DNA of 64,000 nt from Pseudomonas prosekii (GTDB taxonomy: Bacteria; Pseudomonadota; Gammaproteobacteria; Pseudomonadales; Pseudomonadaceae). The stretch is taken from assembly GCF_900105155.1 (NCBI RefSeq), contig NZ_LT629762.1:3780501-3844500 (forward strand), given 5' to 3'. Made by a program: the position numbers and the translations under genes. Under the pieces are notes generated by a model. That model did no database searches and had not been told where the DNA came from. It saw nothing but the letters and a program-made list of their open reading frames with translations. Below are positions 60,420 through 64,000 of the stretch, piece by piece. Each line of letters opens with the position of its first letter. Position 1 is the stretch's first letter.

Positions 60420-61820
60420 TTACTCGCCCGTAGCGCTCGGGGCGCCGGCCGCGCGTTTACGCTTGGCGCCGCCGCTGCGACGACGTTTGCGCGGTGCGCC
60501 AGTGCCGTCGTCCTTGCCGCTGAGGTCACGAATCATGTCGCGACGTTCGCTGTCGTTGGCGTCCTGATAATCGGTCCACCACTCGCCCAGGCCATCGGTC
60601 TGCTCGCCGGCGCTTTCGCGCAGCAACAGGAAATCGTAACCGGCGCGGAACCGTGGGTTGTCGAGCAACAGGTCGGCGCGCTTGCCGCTACGGCGGGGCA
60701 GACGTTCCTGCATATCCCAGATTTCGCGGATCGGCATGGTGAAACGTTTTGGAATCGCAATGCGCTGGCACTGTTCGGCAATCAGCTCGTGCGCCGCTTC
60801 CTGCATTGCCGGAATCGGCGGCATGCCACGTTCCTGCAGGCGCAACACGCGCGCCGGCAGCGCTGGCCACAGTAGGGCGGCAAACAGGAACGCCGGGGTC
60901 ACCGGTTTGTTCTGCTTGATCCGCAGGTCAGTGTTGATCAAAGCTTCGCTGATCAGCGTGTGCGTGTACGTCGGGTTGTATTCCAGGGCCTCGGCGCTCG
61001 CCGGGAACAATGGATCAAACAACTGCAAGTCGACCAGCATTTCGAAGGTGTCTGCGGCGTGGCCGGAGAGGAACAGCTTGAGCACTTCTTCGAACAGCCG
61101 CGCCGAAGGAATTTCGCGCAGCATCGGTGCGAGATCGCGAATCGGCGCAGCGCTGTGTTTTTCGATGCCGAAATTCAGCTTCGCGGCGAAACGCACGGCT
61201 CGCAGCATGCGCACCGGGTCTTCCTGATAACGCTGCTTCGGATCGCCGATCAGGCGGATCAGGTGATTGCGGATGTCGTGCACGCCGTTGGCGTAATCGA
61301 GAATGCGCTCGCTGACCGGATCGTAATACAGGGCGTTGATGGTGAAGTCGCGGCGTTGCGCGTCTTCTTCCAGCGTGCCGTAAACGTTGTCGCGCAAAAT
61401 GCGCCCGCTCTCGTTGCGGGAAGACTGGTTGCTGTCTTCCTCTTCATCGTTTTGCGGGTGATTGGCGCGGAAGGTCGCGACTTCAATGATTTCGCGGCCG
61501 AAGTGGATGTGCACCAGTTTGAAGCGACGACCAATGATCCGCGCGTTGCGGAATTCGGCCCGTACCTGTTCAGGGGTGGCACTGGTGGCTACGTCAAAAT
61601 CTTTCGGCGTGATGCCGAGCATCATGTCTCGCACACAACCGCCGACCAGATAAGCCTGGTAACCGGCGTTCTGCAGGCGTTCGACGATATTCACCGCGTA
61701 ACGGCTGAATTGGCCCTTCTGCAGCGAATGTTGGCCGCTGTTGAGCACTTCAGGCGTGCTGCGGATGTGTTGCGTAGGACGCTTGGGAGAACGGAGTGAC
61801 TGGAACAACTTCTTCAGCAT
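60420..61820 (-). CDS. pcnB: poly(A) polymerase I
   Basis: The 466-residue nucleotidyltransferase has the LVGGCVRDMMLG and FDVATSATPEQV motifs near residues 59 and 75, and RRDFTINALYYD further on. The C-terminal tail is very basic (RKRRRSGGAKRKR). It adds A-tails that mark RNAs for decay. The ATG at 61820 was chosen from the family start (MLKKLFQSL). It follows crcZ and heads the pcnB-folK pair. Confidence 0.96.
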   Translation of the reverse strand: MLKKLFQSLRSPKRPTQHIRSTPEVLNSGQHSLQKGQFSRYAVNIVERLQNAGYQAYLVGGCVRDMMLGITPKDFDVATSATPEQVRAEFRNARIIGRRFKLVHIHFGREIIEVATFRANHPQNDEEEDSNQSSRNESGRILRDNVYGTLEEDAQRRDFTINALYYDPVSERILDYANGVHDIRNHLIRLIGDPKQRYQEDPVRMLRAVRFAAKLNFGIEKHSAAPIRDLAPMLREIPSARLFEEVLKLFLSGHAADTFEMLVDLQLFDPLFPASAEALEYNPTYTHTLISEALINTDLRIKQNKPVTPAFLFAALLWPALPARVLRLQERGMPPIPAMQEAAHELIAEQCQRIAIPKRFTMPIREIWDMQERLPRRSGKRADLLLDNPRFRAGYDFLLLRESAGEQTDGLGEWWTDYQDANDSERRDMIRDLSGKDDGTGAPRKRRRSGGAKRKRAAGAPSATGE

Positions 61821-61991
61821 GGGATGCACTGTTTGAAGGAATGTTCGGCCATAACCAGGAATGACCGCATGATGGGCCGGGATTCTAGCATTTAGTCGAG
61901 GGATGGTGTAGGACACAGCAGATATGAGCTGCAAGCCGCAAGCTACAAGGGAAAAACGCAGGTCAAAAGCGCGATTTTAATCAAATCGCAG

Positions 61992-62361
61992 AAACTACAA
62001 GGGGAGCCGAAGCTCCCCAAGAAGTAGTTGCATGCTCTATTTTTATTATTGGTTTCGGGCTTTTTGTTTTTGTTAAGTGCCCTCGCCATGAAGATTTTCC
62101 TTCATGACCCTCCCAATCGGGAGCCAAGAGCAAACGGATTGCTTTGGTCGCTGTGCTGCAGTGATCTTGCGATCCAACCAGTTCAGGCTCTGTCTTAGGA
62201 CAGTTTTTGTTGTTCTCGGCCTGGTCGTGGGGCAAGCCCCAAATACAACGCCTCTCCAAAAGAATCAGTTAGCTGCGCCTCTCGCCGTCTTGTTTTTATT
62301 GTGCGTGAGTCGATTCGTCTTATTTTTATTGTCTTGTGCATTGCTTGTTATTGTTCTTGTA
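61992..62361 (-). ncRNA. crcZ: CrcZ small RNA (Crc/Hfq antagonist)
   Basis: This 370-base region between cbrB and pcnB has no convincing gene but carries the signs of CrcZ. Its minus strand contains at least five A-rich motifs: AAGAACAATAACAA, AAGACAATAAAAATAA, AATAAAAACAAG, AACAACAAAAA and AACAAAAACAAAAAG. A sigma-54 promoter lies just upstream. It ends at a GGGGAGC-TTCG-GCTCCCC hairpin (62001-62018) followed by TTGTAGTTT. The position cbrB-crcZ-pcnB is conserved in Pseudomonas. CrcZ binds the Hfq-Crc complex and relieves catabolite repression. Ends are estimated from the promoter and hairpin. Confidence 0.88.
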
Positions 62362-62371
62362 CCAAACATAT

Positions 62372-62388
62372 AGCAGGGTGCGTGCCAA
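62372..62388 (-). promoter_or_regulatory. sigma-54 promoter of crcZ
   Basis: On the minus strand TTGGCACGCACCCTGCT matches the -24/-12 consensus with one mismatch, with GG-N10-GC exact. The transcript start is expected near 62361. Confidence 0.88.
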
Positions 62389-62445
62389 CTTTTGCCATGC
62401 CCAGCAAAACAAGGGCTTAGACGGTTTTCGAGGGTTTTTCGAGGC

Positions 62446-62482
62446 ATAAAAAACCGGGGCTTCGTTACCGTAAGCCCCGGTT
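62446..62482 (-). terminator. terminator after cbrB
   Basis: The AACCGGGGCTT / AAGCCCCGGTT hairpin has a T-run on the minus strand (plus-strand A-run at 62448-62453). It separates cbrB from crcZ. Its loop also contains GTTACCGTAA. Confidence 0.85.
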
Positions 62483-62483
62483 C

Positions 62484-62535
62484 TGTTACGTGGAAAAAAC
62501 TGAGGTAACAGTTTTTCCAGCAAGTCACGTGTTAC
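62484..62535. promoter_or_regulatory. CbrB upstream activating sites for crcZ
   Basis: TGTTAC at 62484-62489 and GTAACA at 62505-62510 are 15 bases apart, matching the TGTTAC-N12-15-GTAACA form recalled for CbrB. A third half-site TGTTAC lies at 62530-62535. They sit about 100-150 bases upstream of the sigma-54 promoter. Confidence 0.75.
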
Positions 62536-62557
62536 CCGCACACTCGACAGGTGCCGT

Positions 62558-63994
62558 TCAGCTCTCGCTGGCCACTCCGGTTTTGCGTCGCGGAATGCCC
62601 AGGCGCTGGCGGCGTTCCCACAGGCATTTGCGGCTCACCCCAAGTTTGCGCGCCAGTTCGGTCTCGGTCATGTGGTCCTGATGCTCGAGGACAAAGTGCT
62701 GGAAGTAGTCTTCCAGTGACAGGTCTTCGGTCGGCTCATGGCTGCTGTTACCGGCGGCGGTGCCTTGTTGCGGCGGCAGGCCGATGAAATCGTCATCGTC
62801 CAGATCGCTCAGTTCGATGTCTATGCCCAGCAGCTCGGCAGAGATTTCCGGGCTTTCGCACAGGATCACCGCGCGTTCGACCGCATTCTCCAGTTCACGA
62901 ACGTTACCCGGCCAGCTGTAGTGACGAATCGCCTGCTCGGCATCCGGGGCAAACTTCAGATCGGTGCGGTTGACCCGCGCGCTCTGCCGCGCCAGGAAGG
63001 CATTGGCGATTTCGTTGACGTCGGCACCACGCTCGCGCAAGGCGGGCAGTTTCAGGGCAATAACGTGCAAGCGGTAATAAAGGTCTTCACGGAACTGGCC
63101 GATCTTCGCCAGGCTCTTGAGGTCGCGGTGCGTTGCAGCGATCAGGCGTACATCGACCTTCTGCGACTGCACCGAACCGACCCGGCGAATTTCGCCTTCC
63201 TGCAACACGCGCAGCAGACGGGCCTGGGCTTCGAGCGGCAATTCGCCGATTTCATCGAGGAACAACGTGCCGCCGTCCGCCGCTTCCACCAGCCCCGCAC
63301 GCCCGGCGCTGGCGCCGGTGAATGCGCCTTTTTCGTGACCGAACAGTTCGGACTCGATCAGGCTTTCCGGGATGGCCGCGCAGTTCACCGAAATCATCGG
63401 CGCCTTGGCACGTTTCGACAGGTTGTGCAGGGCGCGCGCCACCAGTTCTTTACCGGTGCCGGACTCGCCCTGAATCAGTACATTGGAATCGGTCGGCGCG
63501 ACTTTGCGGATCTTGCTGTAAAGATCCTGCATCGGCGGGCACGAGCCGATGATGCCGATCTCGCCGTTGCTGTTATCGATGCCCGGTTTGGCTGCGCCAG
63601 TGCTGGCTTTGCCGACCACCGGCTCACCGACGACTGGCGCCGATTGACGATCACGCAGGATACGCGCGACAGCCTGGAGCATTTCGTCGTGATCGAAAGG
63701 CTTGGCGATGTAATCCACCGCGCCCATCTTCATCGAATCGACGGCCGAACGCAGGCTGGCGTAGCTCGTCATGATCAGCACCGGAGTGCCTTGGCCGAGC
63801 TTGATCAACTCGGTGCCCGGTGCGCCAGGCAGGCGCAGGTCACTGACGATCAGGTCAAACGTGGGAATGCTGAAACGCTCTTGTGCTTCCTGCACGGATC
63901 CGGCTTCGCTGACCTGGTACTGGTTACGTTCCAGCAGGCGGCGCAAGGCGGAGCGGATAATTGTTTCGTCTTCGACGATCAAAATGTGCGGCAT
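62558..63994 (-). CDS. cbrB: sigma-54 response regulator CbrB
   Basis: The 478-residue NtrC-type activator has a receiver domain (about 1-118, [19 protein letters not shown]), an AAA+ domain with GESGTGKE near 170 and an intact GAFTGA loop near 222-227. A Fis-type helix-turn-helix ([27 protein letters not shown]) follows. With sensor CbrA, whose gene should lie just beyond the window edge, it controls carbon and nitrogen use and activates crcZ. The ATG at 63994 is 6 bases from the window end, so its ribosome binding site is not visible. Confidence 0.97.
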   Translation of the reverse strand: MPHILIVEDETIIRSALRRLLERNQYQVSEAGSVQEAQERFSIPTFDLIVSDLRLPGAPGTELIKLGQGTPVLIMTSYASLRSAVDSMKMGAVDYIAKPFDHDEMLQAVARILRDRQSAPVVGEPVVGKASTGAAKPGIDNSNGEIGIIGSCPPMQDLYSKIRKVAPTDSNVLIQGESGTGKELVARALHNLSKRAKAPMISVNCAAIPESLIESELFGHEKGAFTGASAGRAGLVEAADGGTLFLDEIGELPLEAQARLLRVLQEGEIRRVGSVQSQKVDVRLIAATHRDLKSLAKIGQFREDLYYRLHVIALKLPALRERGADVNEIANAFLARQSARVNRTDLKFAPDAEQAIRHYSWPGNVRELENAVERAVILCESPEISAELLGIDIELSDLDDDDFIGLPPQQGTAAGNSSHEPTEDLSLEDYFQHFVLEHQDHMTETELARKLGVSRKCLWERRQRLGIPRRKTGVASES

Positions 63995-64000
63995 TGATTC

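Noticed and set aside
61981..62259. 92-residue open frame downstream of cbrB
   Set aside because: It lies within crcZ and starts without a good ribosome binding site. The A-rich repeats and terminator explain the stretch better.

Overview
The window is chromosomal DNA of a Pseudomonas, most likely the P. fluorescens group. Gene content and order closely follow the core Pseudomonas chromosome: lon-like protease, fklB, ispB, rplU-rpmA-obg-proB, rpsT, murJ-ribF-ileS-lspA-fkpB-ispH, minor pilins, pilRS, bamD/rluD-pgeF-clpB, tRNAs, pilABCD-coaE-yacG, acs-pgi-panCB-folK-pcnB-crcZ-cbrB. Codon use is GC-rich, and intergenic gaps carry the REP/REPIN palindromes typical of this group. I see no prophage, insertion sequence, CRISPR array or transferred island. 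Identifications rest on reading motifs and on remembered gene order, since no search was run.

Layout. 1-6.8 kb: the 3' part of a Lon-like protease, small conserved proteins, a large lipoprotein of unknown role, the FKBP isomerase FklB, and a small gene behind a Fur box. 6.9-20.2 kb: housekeeping genes for isoprenoid chains, ribosomal proteins L21, L27 and S20, Obg, ProB, lipid II flipping, FAD/FMN, Ile-tRNA, lipoprotein processing and IspH. 20.2-30.8 kb: type IVa minor pilins (fimT, fimU-pilV-W-X-Y1-E), thiO and the PilSR two-component system. 31-36.7 kb: BamD, RluD, PgeF and ClpB with a clear sigma-32 promoter. 36.8-38 kb: four tRNA genes (Asn, Pro, Lys, Pro) and a small secreted protein that joins HvfA-like EGKCG repeats to an EF-hand pair. 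38.3-42.4 kb: type II NADH dehydrogenase and poorly known conserved genes. 42.2-47.4 kb: yacG-coaE-pilD-pilC-pilB, divergent from pilA. 47.4-53.8 kb: a BON-domain protein behind a candidate sigma-54 promoter, an AsmA-like giant protein, a methyltransferase and an MpaB-type oxygenase. 53.9-64 kb: acs, pgi, panC, panB, folK, pcnB, the small RNA CrcZ and CbrB.

How the parts connect. PilS and PilR should drive pilA through the sigma-54 promoter found here. PilB, PilC, PilD and the minor pilins supply assembly, so most of a type IV pilus is encoded in this window, apart from the secretin and retraction genes. At the right end, CbrB activates crcZ through sigma-54. The crcZ region shows the CbrB half-sites, the -24/-12 promoter, A-rich Hfq/Crc decoy motifs and a terminator. 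An A-rich motif of the same kind lies over the ribosome binding site of acs, which suggests that CrcZ and one of its outputs sit within 7 kb of each other.

The most unusual item is the orphan EGKCG/EF-hand protein at 37521-37979. Its motif is that of the HvfA class of copper-binding, post-translationally modified peptides, but no DUF692 or DUF2063 partner is encoded in this window.
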